The position numbers were made by a program, and so were the translations under genes. 64,000 nucleotides of DNA from Epiperipatus broadwayi (lineage: Eukaryota > Onychophora > Udeonychophora > Euonychophora > Peripatidae), in contig JAQFVV010000014.1 in assembly GCA_028023455.1 (NCBI GenBank), positions 3,349,336 to 3,413,335 of the forward strand, written 5' to 3'. The notes under the pieces are model-generated. The model searched no databases. It saw only the letters and a list, made by a program, of their open reading frames with translations, and had not been told where the DNA came from. This document shows positions 22,362 to 35,665 of this stretch, in pieces. Position 1 is the stretch's first letter. Every line of letters starts with the position of its first letter.

Positions 22362-24672
22362 AATATAGTGTCCCTGCCCCTCCAGCCAGCCCCTGGTCTC
22401 GGGGAGAATTTGGAAGTAAATGACTATAATTGGTTTCTTGACCTGATGCTTCTTCCAATGAGAGTTGAGGTAGATTTGATTCCATGAGTACTGGAAGGTC
22501 CTCATTTTCCATAGAATCTGGTAATTCCAAATAGGAATCATCTTCCATTGGTGCTGAATCTGTATCAGAGTGCTCAGAGGTTTTTCTTTTCTTTTTTTCC
22601 CATGACACTTTTTGTTTACTTTGTGATTCTTGTGAATCTGGTTTTATGTAGGTAGTTGTGTTATAAACCCAGAATTCATATCGTCATCTGAGCTTGATTT
22701 ATCCAGAACATCTGATTTCCATTTATTAATATTTGGTACAGCTTGACGTGTTAGCTCTACTTCTTGTGAAAGATCCTGATTCCAATGTCCAGATAAACCA
22801 TCCTTTTCCCCCAGGTTTGGAGTTTTGGGGTGTGCTGGATTAAATTTTTTCCTTGGTTTATTGGTTTTGCTACTTTCTTTTTGAGGATGTGGAGTTATTG
22901 TATTTTGTTTACTTTGTGACTTTCTAGGTGGTTGGGTGTTATTTTTGTCTATTTTGATTCTGGTGTCTGTTTCTTCTATTGGAAGTGATTTCAAGTCTGA
23001 AGGATTGTCAAGCATTGATTCATAGCCCTTTTTTTTCCAATGTTGTACTGTTTATTGACAATATTATCTGTGTATTGGTTTTAAATGAGATGAGGTGTAC
23101 TTGATGTAGTTGTTTGTTTATCATTTCTATTTTTGGTTGTATTGTTGTGGAATTCCATTTCAGTTTGTTGGGAAAGATTTTCATCTTGATCTTCATCTCT
23201 AGATATTATGTGGTCTGGTGTTACATCTGTGGGAGTTATGTCTATAGATTCGGTATAGTTTGATGTTGAAGCCCTGTGTTTATCCGTGTGGTTTTCAATA
23301 TTATTGTCTGTTTTAGGTGACTGTTTGGTGTCTGTAGTGGTTGTTGTTTCTATATTCTTTCCATTGCAGCGGTGGAACTTGCCTTTCTTTTGATTACAGG
23401 TAGTGCAGATACGTGCCAAACAGTCTTTTATAAAGTGTGTCCTTTGTAAACAGTAAAAGCACTGAGGCAGCACCCCCCTGAATGTTAAGACCATTGGTGA
23501 ACCTCTTGCATTAACTACAGTAGGGATGTCAGTGGGAGAAACATTTTTTTTCATGGCTAGTGAGAAGATTGCTGCATTTGATATTATGTTTCCGTTCAAG
23601 ATGGGGTCTGGAAGGAATTTAAATTTTGATACAGTGCCATAGGGATTGAGGATATTTTGGAGCTCTTGTTCAGTGAATCTTGTTAGGCAGTTTTTGATTT
23701 TCCCTTGTAATATCATAGGTCTGTTCATTTCTACAGTGCAAAGTATTTTATTTCCCAGTATTTTAATAGTTTTTAAATTGGAGCCTGTCTGCCCAGGTCT
23801 TAAATTCTATTGCCACATATCTGTCATTAGGATGTGTTAGTATTTGATAAATCCCCAATTCTGAATCATGTTGTTTAATTACGGGATATAAATGCTCCAT
23901 GGGGAATTTGTATAATGATAAGTTTTCATTCGTTACTGCTAGGATTAGAGTTTTGTCATTGTAATAATTTTGGAAAGATTTATGGAGCATGTTTGGAATA
24001 GTTTTGTTGAAATTATAGTTTATGTTTTGATGCATTTTGTCGGTAATATTATTATAATTTAATATCTTAATTGATTGGGGGTGTTGATTGTCTTCTGTTG
24101 TGATTTCTCTTTCATATTTCGATATGCCTATAAGCATTTCATTAATATTGCTGACCGAGTTAGTCTCCGCGGTTTTAACATCTTTGTTGATACTTAAAGC
24201 GTTAGCGTAGGATATAGATTTTTTTGGAAAGGTTTGTATTTGTGAGTCTGTTTTGAAATGTGCGAACGATGTAGATATTAAAGGTTCATCTAGTTTGAAA
24301 TTTTCATTTGTTTGTGAATGGGTTTTGTTGATTTTTTTTTTTATCTGTTATTTCGTTTTTTTCTCCCGAAATACTGTTGACAGTCTCTGGTGTTACAGCA
24401 GCGAATTTGGTGACCTCTGGTGATTTAAAAATTTTTTTTTCCCTTTCTTCAGATAGATTTTGCTGATATTTTATTTTTTGTTCCAAATTATTCTGAGAGT
24501 GTTTCGCGGTTGTGGATGAATTGTGATTATTTACTTCTCCTAAAGGAGTTTGGGAAATACAGTGAGTGTTGTTACTGTTTTCGTATGTATTATTAATATT
24601 GGCTGTTATTTCGCCCGATGGGAAACCAACGCTATTGCATATAACTGACGAAGTTTGTATAATTTCTTGCAT
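22351..24672 (-). pseudogene. LINE ORF1 (nucleic-acid-binding protein), broken by frameshifts
   Basis: Consecutive open pieces in changing frames (24672-24304, 24137-23763, 23728-23081, 23015-22644, 22608-22351) together make one ORF1 of about 750 residues. The middle piece has an RRM-like stretch (FTEQELQNILNPYGTVSKF, then AAIFSLAMK) followed by a zinc knuckle CFYCLQRTHFIKDC (CX2CX4HX4C) and a second Cys/His cluster CTTCNQKKGKFHRC. The flanks are polar Ser/Thr/Asn/Gln/Lys-rich and probably disordered. ORF1 proteins coat the element RNA. Shifts coincide with T runs near 24330 and 23030, which suggests replication slippage or assembly errors. The final TAA overlaps the ORF2 start as ATGAACTATAA, so reinitiation after ORF1 termination could give ORF2. 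Confidence 0.8.
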
Positions 24673-24979
24673 TTTAATGTTGTCAGTAATTATTTGGTGC
24701 TTAGCATTGCTAATGGGAAGGTTTTTGATCTCAGATGGAGCCTGAGATTTGTTATTATAGCTATGAAGATTTCGGCTATCGTTTCTGTTGAACGACTAAG
24801 TGTGACAATTTAAGCTTGAATTGCTATGTATATTATCTATATCATTATCACATTCCATTTTTAAATATATAAAACTTCTCTTACCTTGTATTTAGGGGTT
24901 TGATACCCCCTTTCCTGCTGATTTCAATTTTGAGGAGAGCTATCGTTCACGTTGTTTGCTGTTTAAGAACCGGAAATGG

Positions 24980-27900
24980 AGATATATTTATTATTTTCAT
25001 GGTGGTAATATATCATTTATTAATATATGTACTTAATATTGTAGTATGCAAACTGATTCATTTCATTACCATAATTATATTTTAGTTTTGCAGAAAATGA
25101 TCAGGAAACATGGTCTAATGTAGGATAACATTTATAAATAAATTCATGAGTCATACAAACAAATTCAATTTTAAAAAGAAATGGGAGGGGGTATGACATT
25201 TGTCAGTGGATGCTCTGTGTAATTTTTGCAGTCCTAAAATGATAGACCCTGGAGCACTCAACTTCCATGTATTCTCATACTTCTTCTCACTTCCAGTACT
25301 CAAGTTTCTTATGAAGGAGAGCAATAAATCACTCAATTATTTTTCTTTGTTTTTGTTTTATTAGTAGATGGATCATTTTGAAAAGAACACAATTGATGAA
25401 CATTTTTTCTTAATTAATTAATTCAAAATGTATGAGCTTAGTTCGTTAATTAATTTTTTTGAATTAATTATTAAAGATTATACTAAGAAATATAAACTCT
25501 AGATAGTGACGATGAAATATAACTGAAATTAGGATAACATGTAAAAAAAATTATATGATTCATATAACATATTTTTTAAGGAGGTAAAAAAAATATTTTT
25601 TTTATTCAATATTAATCAATAAATGGATCATTGTGAAAAGGAGAAAATTAATGAACAATTTTTATTAATTAACTAATAAAGTTAATGTCATTTTAATAGT
25701 ATTAATTACTTGGGAATTTTTTTATCCGCATAGGTACTTAAAAAAATAACACATATATGCTAGTGGAAACTTTTTTTTCTTTTAACAAATATCAAATAAA
25801 TAGTATATTAGCAAACAAAAAATAATTGAAAATAAACGAACTGAGAGATACCATTAAATAGTTTCTATTTAAGTTTTACGTCAAACTAAATGTAGAATTA
25901 CAATTGTGTTTTTATTGATTGGCTATAATGATGTATTACGAAACTCACTTGAAAAAAAAAAATAAATGAAAGCTTTTTTACTAATCTGTATTTTATTGAT
26001 TTTATTTATTTTTTAAATTAAATGATGTCCGACACTTTATTATTACACAAAATAGCTAGATTTTTTAAAAATAGTTTTTAGCCTAAATTTAATACTATAA
26101 TGACGTAGAAAACAAGTTGTTAACTGCTGCAAATATCTGTTTTAGCATAAGTAACAGCTTTTAAAATTCAATTGTTAAAATTTATCTGTGAAATAATCGG
26201 ATGGATTTTTTTTTTTAAAAAAAAAGGCTGAAAATAATTTATTAAAGAAGAATAAACCAAATCAATAAATCTGTTTAATTTCCCAGCTTCATGGGATTTT
26301 TAAAAAAGATGTTATTAATCTAAGTCGTAACTAATTAATTATTTAAAACCTAAGTTTGTAATTGGTATTCTTATTTGATCATTGATTAAAAATTAAGTTA
26401 CGTAAAAAATATTTTTAGGACATTTTGTTTTATTAAATTGTTTAATAATGATTTGAACATTCTTGGTAAGTAAATTGATTTTTTTAAATCCATACCTTCT
26501 TGACGTTTTTTTTTTTTTGAGTATGTAGCTTAGCTTTAAATTTTTTTTTTTTTTTTATTAAACTCAGAGAGACAGAGAGAAAAAAACTATTTTCTTAAGC
26601 TCATTAATGAATTAATCTTCATTAATCAAAAATTCAAAAAGAATGTTTAGTTTGCAAGAATTAACTCCATATATATTTCAAAAAGGAGGAAATTAAAGAT
26701 TACTTTTACATTTTAAATGAAATTTAATTTAGTGAGTTTATATACGTATCGGCACTATTTGAGTCAAAAGAATACTTAGGAGGGCTGCTCCCAGAGTGAA
26801 GTGACGAGGGCAATTGTCTCGGGTACTGAATTTAAATAGATACTAAAATGAGATTACTAATTTATATATTTATTTTGATTTAATACATATATTTTTTATT
26901 TTTTATTCATTGTTTTCAATTTAAATAAGCCTTTTCAATAATTTTAGAATGCAAAGTTTTTTAACGCTTACCTCAGGCACCAAAGTTGATCATCCAATCT
27001 CTGGCTCTGTCAGTCACTTCCAATCGATAAGGGGGAGGGGGGACATTTTTTTTTTAAATAGCGAATATTTAGTTAAACTAGCTAGTCATCCAAAATTGGT
27101 CAGATAGAAGAAAATATTTTAAAAACTGCTAAAAATTCATCACCTAGCAGATAGGCAACATTTTCCTTTCATGATTGTTTTTTTTTTTTGGAAAGGGTGG
27201 CAAAAAACTCCCTGGGGTGAACAATCTAAAGCCTTATTTATCTTTTTTATATTAGAGTCAATAAGAATTCAGTAGTAATTTAAAGAAATAATAAGGGTGA
27301 ATTAATACAATTGGGATTTTCATTTATGCAATGATAAAAACTACTTTTGCAAAATTTTCACGTGCTTGCAATAAGCAATTTTATTACAATTTGCAAAACC
27401 TTGTTTTACAAGCATGATTAAGATTGTTTAGACGTTGAAACTCTTTATATAAAACCTATGATTTATTTCATTGTTAGTATCCTTTCAGTAAAGTCTATCA
27501 TATTTTCCACATATCTAAGAATTAAATTGAATAAAATATTAGGAATAGCAGTCAAATTGGCATTATATTTTAGATTCTATAGTGCAGAAATACATTTATT
27601 TATTTGGGTAGAAAAAATTTTTTGAGTGAAAATTGTTCAATTTTATAAGCTTGAGAGAGCATTGATGTTCAAAATTAAAAAACAACTTCAGAAACTAATG
27701 GAGAAAAAACAAACAAACTAGTTAATCCCAAATTTCACACATGAACAGAATAATAAATCTTACATATTTTGATTAACTAATACATTATTATATGTAATGT
27801 ACATACCTAATCTACTGCAAATGGTACATTATATATATACACATTACCAAAGATATACTTAAAATTTTCACCATAACAAAGATAACCTAAGAAAGACAAA

Positions 27901-30065
27901 TGACCTCCAAGGTGCATTTCACATTCTTTTACACACACCATCATCCTTAGTTCAGTTATTATCAATGCCAAATTATTAAACTTTAATTTATAAGTTTAAA
28001 CTTGCTGCACTTATAACTTTAATACCAACCAGATGTTATCTCTAACTCAAATATTAATTTTAAATCTCATTTAAAGATTAGAATAATTGTTTTTTAATTA
28101 AACACAAACACATGACTTATTGTAGTGAAGATTTTTCATTGTTAAAAAATGAAAGAAAAAGTTTTAGGGAATGCCATGCAGAAATCCTCAATGATTGGAG
28201 AGTTTTCAAAATAAAACAAATGAATCAAGTTCCTGAATGTCGTTAAAAATTTCCATATGTAGAAAAATTCTTTCAGTGAAATCTCATTCAAAATTCACAA
28301 GGCTAATATATATCCTTAAGAGCCATTGACATAATTTCTAAAATAATAACGATGATGTATGGATTTTATACATTTTTTCATTTATTTTATATATCAGAAG
28401 GTTGATCAATTTTAAATGAAGAAAGGTGGAAACAGTTTCTAACTACTTATTTTCCCTTAGCAATAAACATACTAAATTAGCAGATCAAAAAAACAGTAGA
28501 GACAGTTTACAAGCTATTTTAATTTTCTTCATCTATGATTGATCAATTTTCTGATAATAAAAAGAAAAGTGCATGAAAAAGCTATAAAACACACACATTG
28601 CCTCATCACAACTGTTATAAGGACTTATTTAAAGCATTAGGAATATATAGATCTCATTAAAATATTGGCAGTTCATTTATGTGAAGATTTTTAAAATTTT
28701 TCCCTTACAAGCTTTTCTAAAGAATGATCTTAACAATGCTAATATGCATCTACTTTAGAACAGAATGGATTTAGACTAAGATGGCTTTGCCACAAACAAA
28801 TTCTGTCTTTGTCTACTCGGATTTAGCTAATTCCAACCTATGATTGTTTGGAAAAATGATCTTTCAAAAGCTTCTATAATTTTTGAAATGTAGAGAAATA
28901 ATTTATTTGAAACAAAAATGATCTCCAAAAATAGGAATGTTTTTAAATGAAAATCTTACCAAATAGAAAATTTATCACATGGCTTTTAACTAAGATTTAT
29001 GTTTACAATTAATATACTTGTCAGTGATTTTCTAAAATCAGAATGCAGGAATTTTACCTATGTTAATACCATTATCATAACATCATCTAAAAAAATCTTA
29101 TCAGAAATATATATATATAATTCAGTAAGCATAAGAAACCTTTTAATTTTTTTTTTTCAAAAACTGAACCAAATCAACAATTCTGAAAAGATTGACAGCC
29201 ATTTTTTCTTTTAAATAACAGAGAAGTATTTTGTAAAGTGAATGTAAGTTTTTGCAAAAAATAGATTGAAATATGATCTATTCTTAGTAGTAGTCTGATA
29301 GCTTTACTTGTCTTTCTCATTTAAAATAATTCTTAAGAACATTCTTTTCTGAAAACTGGCTAGCAGTATGTAGGATTATACCAATTTTAAAAACATTTTG
29401 GTTAACATTAGCATATTTTCTTATTGAATACTATAATCCTAATTAGAGAAAAAAGTATTGACATTAAACATCTGCATTTGAAATATTAATGATGTGCTTA
29501 AGTTCTTTCCTTTGCAATGTGATGATTTCATATTTTTCAAAAGACAAGTTGCTTCAAAGAAAAAGTACAAAAAGCTACTACATAGATCAAATTTACTTCT
29601 AAATCAAGACTACAACTCACCCCAAATCAGCATCACTTTTTTAAATGAACTTCTTAACCAAATGGTGTACATAATGGGTTTATTTTGAGCATCAAATATT
29701 TTTTTTGAAAATACTAATAATAAAGCCAATTGGGTTGGATCTTTTTAGACATTACTTATCTTATTAATAGGTTTAAGAAGTGATATTTAATATCTTTTAA
29801 TATATGCAATCATTAGCAAACAGATCATGAACCACATAGTTAATGATTATCCGATTTATGCACATCATTATAGAGAGAATAATTTAATAAGAATCTATAA
29901 GTAGTAGATTTTTTTCAGATTTTTCTAAAATTCATATACTAAAATAAATAAATAATTAACCCTAATTTTCATAATCATATCCAGGCATTAATAAATTTTT
30001 CATCTTTGATACATAGTGACTCTTACACCATTTAATTAGCTAACTTTCACTTACACTATATATTT
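24980..30065. other. AT-rich stretch with no recognised gene
   Basis: Two G+C-richer patches stand out, 26780-26830 (GAGGGCTGCTCCCAGAG) and 26965-27225 (with GGGGGAGGGGGGAC and CTCCCTGGGGTGAAC). They resemble decayed repeat sequence but match no other copy here. Short open frames at 29.0 and 29.5 kb look like chance. Confidence 0.45.
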
Positions 30066-30069
30066 ATAT

Positions 30070-30094
30070 AACAACAACAACAACAACAACAACA
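30070..30094. repeat. CAA microsatellite
   Basis: Eight uninterrupted AAC/CAA units. Confidence 0.9.
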
Positions 30095-30330
30095 AAGTAA
30101 TCGTATAAGGTTGTTAAATATGAAATTCAGAAAACAAAAAAAAAAATACATCATTATTGAAAATTTTAAATAAAAATTAATAATTTTGGATAAGTTTTAA
30201 CCATAGTAAATTTAAGTTTCTTAAATACCAATTAGAATAAATACTGAAATTAATGTTTATCATCCATATAATAAGAATTTTGCACACTTCTAAGTAATAT
30301 TTTTTTTTCTTCACTAGTAAAAATTGTAAT

Positions 30331-30449
30331 TATAAATATGTGACATTTTTCGCATTAAATAGTGAAGCAAAGCGCTAAGCAGACCTATTACACATTATAG
30401 TATATTATAGCTTCACTATTTAATGCTAAAAAAGTCACTATTTATAATC
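30331..30449. repeat. Short foldback element, arms about 40 bp
   Basis: TTATAAATATGTGAC and GCATTAAATAGTGAAGC on the left pair with GCTTCACTATTTAATGC and GTCACTATTTATAA on the right, around a roughly 38-bp loop (AAAGCGCTAAGCAG region). Confidence 0.75.
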
Positions 30450-30459
30450 ACACTTCTAA

Positions 30460-33105
30460 GTGTAATAAGATTCATTCTTACGGCTTCAATTTTGATGTTA
30501 TATCATCTTTTAGAACTTAATGCTTTGGTTTGTTTCTATTGTCTCAATCTATTAACATAAACAACTGACTTAAAGTATTTTACTAAAAATAATCCAAACT
30601 TTTCAAGTCCTGGGTGTAAAGTGAATCAAACTGCCATTCAATGTTTCTTATAAATTTGTAAACAATCATTGAAATCATCTTATTAAAACCACATCCCTCT
30701 ACAAATTTTTAATGGCATGTTATTCAATTGTGATATAAGAAAAATTTCTAATATATCCAAAATATGATATATTCATTACATTTGTGATGAAAAATTGTGA
30801 ACCAATTATTATTTCTTTGAATTGGTCCATAATTTTTTTTATGGGAAATTTTGTATGTATTCTTCTTTAATCCTTTTGAAAAATTCCATAACCCAATACT
30901 GAATATTATGACAGTTAATTGAACTATTTAGTGAAAAATTGCATTGCCACTAAAAATTATATGCTTACTCCAACTGCTTATGCTGCAAAAAACTATTGAC
31001 AATATTCTATTTGATGATCTTAGTAATGACTGTGTATTTCTTAGACAAAATGGACTTTATTTGGCAAATAATATACGATTCACTTAAACAAATATACATG
31101 TTTTTTGTAATAATTTTCAAATTGACTTTAATGAATTCTCATTCACACACATTTTTACCCAATCCATAATCAATCACAGACACTTCTTATTTTTGTAGTG
31201 TGACCAAAGATCATTTTCATTCTGCAGTGAATTGATAGTTTGTTGAGGCAGCATCTTTCTTTTCATATAAAAATGCCAGCTATATTTTTTTCTATTATTG
31301 TTAACTTAGCTTCCATAGCGCAACAATCAGGGTAAAATAAAAATATACCATTAGAAACAAGTTGGAAATTTTCAAACAAACAATAATTACATATATAATT
31401 TTAGTCTTATTGATCATTTGTTGTACATTACACAATAAAACTCCTATTGAGCTAAGCTTTTGACCAATCCTGAATATGTGTGCACAAGAATATTCCATAA
31501 ATATTTAAATTCACAAAGTTCCCCAATTGTAAACTTTAACCAAATTACTATATCAAACCTTTATGATAAATACACTGTAAATCTATATGTATTTATTTAT
31601 TTATTTTCAAATTACAATACATATGTATGATATACACTAATCAAACCCTTTTTTGCTTGAAATTTCATAAGATCATCAAATACTAAAATTGACAGAACAG
31701 GATGTGTGATTCATGAAGCTTGAGCTCCAAAGTCCACCATTTCACTAAACTACTCAGAGCAAATAATAATAATCAAAAAAGGTCAAGAGTTCATAAAAAA
31801 TTTGAGCACTAAAAATGATAAAACTGAAGCTGCAATGTATGGATATCCAACTTTCTAGTTTATTACTCTACCATTAAATCAAACCACACATATATGAAGT
31901 TGAAACAATTTACTATTATTTTTAATACTGATTGATATTTTTCTATGATTATTTGAAATTAATAATACGCTGATGCATTACGGTGAAACTTTTTATGTAA
32001 TAATTTGTAGGTTATATATATATATATTCTAATTTACAGACTTAGCGCTTTCAGAGCCCTTGTTGCTCCATATTCATAGTCTTTTCAGATTATTAGTTAT
32101 ATGCAAATGTATGCAAATTGCCTCCTATATCATCCATTTTTTAGAAATGGTGAAACAAGTGTCACTTCTGTTTATTGATTTGGCATTGCTGGTGATGAAA
32201 CAAGCTTCCTTAACCTTCCTCTTGATATATTTAATTGTAAATGTATTTACATGCTTTTAGAGATGGATATGAAAATTGTTGAAATCAGATTTAAAAAATC
32301 TGGCCGTGTAATTACAATTGAAAGTTGTTTTATTCATTATCAAACCATATGTAGTGTTCAGAACTTGTGCTAGTTAGACCATATCAAAAGTTCAGTAGAA
32401 GATTTTGGTAGGGCTTTATATGTAACTATTTGTGAATCTTATTAATACAAGAGAATCCCAATGTTCTGCTAAATGGGAGTATACTAATTGTTGAAACATT
32501 TTATATATGTATTCAAGGAATATGATTACAAAGATTGTACAAATTATAAGAAGCTTAGTATTATAAAATGTAGGACAAATTCAATGGCAAAATAATATTA
32601 GCAAGTAAAGATAGCAGTGTAAACAATGGCCATATTTGGTATAGCAGATTCCTTTTGATATAAAACCTGACTTTATCATCCATCATGCAATCACATATTT
32701 ATTTAGCATTGCATCATGAAATTTAATAAGCTTTGATAATGCTTTTTTTTTTTTATGATTAAGAAATGTTTGATTAATGTATTTATTTGGAAATAAATGG
32801 AGTGTTATTTACTATATATTTCATTCCTTAATAATATGTATCGGCGTTATTTTTTCTTTATATATTGAAATGACCACTTCATAACAATGGTTGAGTCAGA
32901 ATAGAGATAATTAGTTAGACAAAATCCTTGGGAAAAAAAGAAAAAGACTTAAGAATTAAATAACAGTAATTATGCAGTGTATTTAAACCTAAATACACAC
33001 ACACACACTATATTAAGTTACGTGTGAATATATGTGCGTGAATTGGCAAATGTATCATTTACGTGGGTACCAAATAATTTTTATTTAGCCTAAACAAATT
33101 TTGTT
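30460..33105. other. AT-rich stretch with no recognised gene
   Basis: Weakly protein-like text on the - strand between 28.7 and 31.5 kb may be a decayed transposase, but I could not name a family. A (CA)n run sits at 32996-33009. Confidence 0.4.
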
Positions 33106-33109
33106 TAAA

Positions 33110-33185
33110 TAAAACTTATTTAACATTCTTATCTAAACAATGTATCAAATTTTAACATTCCTATCTAAACAATTTATCAATTTAG
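33110..33185 (+). repeat. Short tandem repeat, about 36-bp unit, two copies
   Basis: TTAACATTC, TATCTAAACAAT and TATCAA(A) follow each other twice. Confidence 0.7.
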
Positions 33186-33589
33186 ATACATTAAATTAGT
33201 TACATTTGTTTTTGAGGTAACTTTTAAATTAACGAAGTATAATTCTTTTTTTTACAATTCATTCAGGTTAACATTGAACAAAACCGTCCGCTTCCTTTAG
33301 TTAAAGATCTCAAAGTAGATAAACAATTCAATTCGAAGTAAAAGCGGAAATCTGTTGTTTAATGTTTCCTTATGGCAACTTTTAATTTGATGAATATTTA
33401 TTTTCTTTGTTTATATGTTGCAACTATTCAATGAGGATTAAATTTACATGTCTATAATGGAATTATAATTGAACGAGGTTTCTGGAAACTCTCATAAATA
33501 TTTTGATTGAAATCAGAGTAAAATTAGTAAAAGGAGAGAGAATCAAAAATGTATCATATCAGCCCGAAATACTTATATTGGAGATCATT

Positions 33590-33710
33590 TGTCTTTTTCA
33601 CGTGCGTTGTCATGTGTATAGATCGTGTGAGATAGAGTGGATAGAAGGGAGCTTGAAAGTCTGTGTTCAAATTTCTTATAATTATGTCCCATATTATATA
33701 AAAACTTTAC
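33590..33710 (+). repeat. Partial SINE-like family B copy
   Basis: TCATGTGTATAG, GATAGAGTGGATAGA and GCTTGAAAGTCTG, then a B-box-like GTGTTCAAATT, match the 3' part of the 53.1-53.2 kb copy (GGCTTGAAAGTTTGAGTTCAAATCC). Confidence 0.5.
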
Positions 33711-33911
33711 CAAGAAAATGCAAAACTAAAATTTGTATCTATCTGTTTTAAAAACAAATATGTAAAAACAAACAAACAATGGTAATATTCTAAAATAATA
33801 GCCAATCTAAAAATTTCCCATCCATGGGGCTGTCATCTTACTTAATCGGAAAAACAATATGTGTTATATTCCTACAATAATGCCTATAAAATAACTTCCT
33901 GAATTATTTAA

Positions 33912-34062
33912 TGAAAATCTTTTATGTTTATTGAATATTTCATTCTAATTATTTGAACCATATTAAAGAAGCTGGAAAAATAAAATCTTTATGTTTATTG
34001 AATATTTCATTCTAATTTATTTGAACCATATTCAAGAAGCTGGAAAAATAAAATCTTCATAT
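33912..34062 (+). repeat. Tandem duplication, 68-bp unit
   Basis: AAAATCTTTATGTTTATTG, ATATTTCATTCTAAT, TTGAACCATATT and AAGAAGCTGGAAAAAT occur twice in near-identical form, with a third start at about 34050. The unit sits just outside the 3' end of an RTE fragment and could be derived from that element's 3' tail. Confidence 0.8.
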
Positions 34063-34069
34063 TAATGCT

Positions 34070-34600
34070 TGTAAGCTAGTTATTTATTGCAAATATCTCA
34101 TAGATAAAATGAAGGTCTCTCCAAGTTCAATCCATCTTTTCCTATCTTTAGCACCTCTTCTCCACATCACCCCTGCACACTTTCTTATTTCATCCATCCA
34201 TCTCACATGTGGTCTCTTTCTGGGTCTTTTACAATCTCTTGGAATCCAGTTTAAAATTTCAATTGTCCATCTGTTATCATCTCTTCTAACAATATGTCCA
34301 GCCCAACTCCACTTCAGTCTTTTAATTTTTTCAATGAGGTCAATAACACCTGTTTGTTCTCTTACCCATACATTGCATTTTCGATCCCTTCTTGTTACTT
34401 CCAACATGCATCCCTCCATACTTCTTTGAGTGGACTGAAGTCTGTATTGTTCTTCTATTAAGTGTCCAAGTCTCAGATCCATAAGTAAGAACTGGCAAAA
34501 CACATTTATTAAAAACCTTCCTTTTCAAACACTTGGGCATATTTACTTTTAGTATCAAATTATTTCTATCAGAATTAAACTTGGTTGGAGTGCTTTTTTT
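34070..34600 (-). pseudogene. RTE-type LINE 3' fragment, copy 1
   Basis: On the - strand the C-terminus of an RTE-like ORF reads VNMPKCLKRKVFNKCVLPVL and LTYGSETWTLN, then, after a frameshift, KRLKWSWAGHIVRRDDNRW, WIPRDCKRPRKRPHVRW and MDEIRKCAGVMWRR. These are the standard final motifs of invertebrate RTE endonuclease-reverse transcriptases. The 139-residue piece from 34503 to 34084 is still open. The element is 5'-truncated at about 34600, as is common for LINE insertions. Confidence 0.85.
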
Positions 34601-34699
34601 GTATAGTATATATGTTTTAATATTAAATTTAAATGTTTATTTTATGTATTGGTGCAATGAAAAACATTTTATTATCCGGTAAAATGAGAAGAGAATGGA

Positions 34700-35165
34700 T
34701 TTGTTATCATCATTTTCAACTATTATCAGTCCATTACAGGATGAAGGTCTCTATAAGTTTAATCCAGTGTCTCTTATCTTTAGCCTTTTTCTCCATATCA
34801 TTCTAGCACACTTTCTTATTTCATTCATCCATCTCCTATGTGATGACATTCTAAGTATTTTGCAATCTCTTGGAATGCAGTTTAAATTTTTAACTATCCT
34901 TCTATTATCATCTTTTCTAACAAGATTTCTAGTCCAATTTCATTTCAGTTTCTTAATTCTTTCAATGATGCAAGTATCACCTGTTTGTTCTTTCATCCAT
35001 GTTTTTCATTTTTGATCCCTTCTGGTTATTCTTTATATGGGTAGCCATTCTGTTAAGTATGTAAGGCTAAGTTAAAAGCTTTTCTCTTCAGACAAATAAA
35101 CATATTTACTTTTAATATAAAGTTATTTCTACCAAAAGCACTCCATCCAATTTTAAATGTAGGGT
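34700..35165 (-). pseudogene. RTE-type LINE 3' fragment, copy 2
   Basis: A second, more decayed copy of the same C-terminal region lies in the same orientation immediately upstream in element terms. Landmarks on the + strand are GATGAAGGTCTCTATAAG, TTGCAATCTCTTGGAATGCA and CACTCCATCCAA, each with a counterpart in copy 1. Two adjacent 5'-truncated ends could be a tandem duplication or two insertions. Confidence 0.75.
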
Positions 35166-35396
35166 AATTGCTCTTCTAATATCTATTATAATTTTATTTT
35201 CCCTTCCAATTATTTTAAAAAATAATTTATCTTTTTCATTTAATAAATTAAATCAACTTTTATTTTGAAGATTTATTAAATTATCTTCTTAACATGAATT
35301 GGAGCAAACACTGTTGAACCTCCATTTTTTTTTTGGACAAATTTTATCATTAATATATTTTTATTATGCTTATTTACATATGATTAAGTTTCAGTT

Positions 35397-35665
35397 GAAA
35401 TGACGTTTAGTAAATTCTAGACAATTTCACCCACGTCATTCATTCAGACATCGTATATAGTAATTTAAAGTGACGGTTCCATTCTCATGCTTTACTTGCC
35501 AATACTTCAGATTTGCTCATATATAAGCATTTGAGTCGTAGGAATGAGAGGATTCCTTTTATTCCTGTATAAATACTATATCTTGTATTGGTGAGAAAGT
35601 ATTCATTTATTATTAACACTCGCAAAGCGTATGCACAATTAGCTTAAAAAAGCTGATATTTGAAT
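35397..35665 (+). repeat. Dispersed family D copy
   Basis: ATGACGTTTAGTAAATTCTAG, CATTCATTCAGACAT, TATATAAGCATTTGAG, GATTCCTTTTATTCCTG and CACTCGCAAAGCGTATGCAC appear as the reverse complement of the two 59-kb copies. It contains TGACG/CGTCA motifs and a TATATAAG, so the unit may include promoter-like sequence. No ORF is present. Confidence 0.75.

Larger units (their letters stand above)
18990..24975 (-). mobile_element. Nearly full-length L1/Tx1-like LINE, about 6 kb
   Basis: On the - strand this is a 5' leader (about 24975-24680), a frame-broken ORF1 (24672-22351), an open ORF2 (22361-19317) with a displaced tail to 19084, and a 3' untranslated region to about 18990. The whole block is clearly richer in G+C than its surroundings. 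ORF1 with a CCHC knuckle, ORF2 with an AP endonuclease, and a C-terminal CX2C...HX4C zinc finger together point to the L1/Tx1 group. The outer ends are estimated from the change in composition. I did not establish a target duplication. Confidence 0.85.

Noticed and set aside
28700-31500. Possible decayed transposase on the - strand
   Set aside because: Scattered readable words only. I could not order them into any known transposase.
34109-34429. 106-residue + strand frame
   Set aside because: Antisense to the RTE C-terminal motifs, which are recognisable on the - strand.
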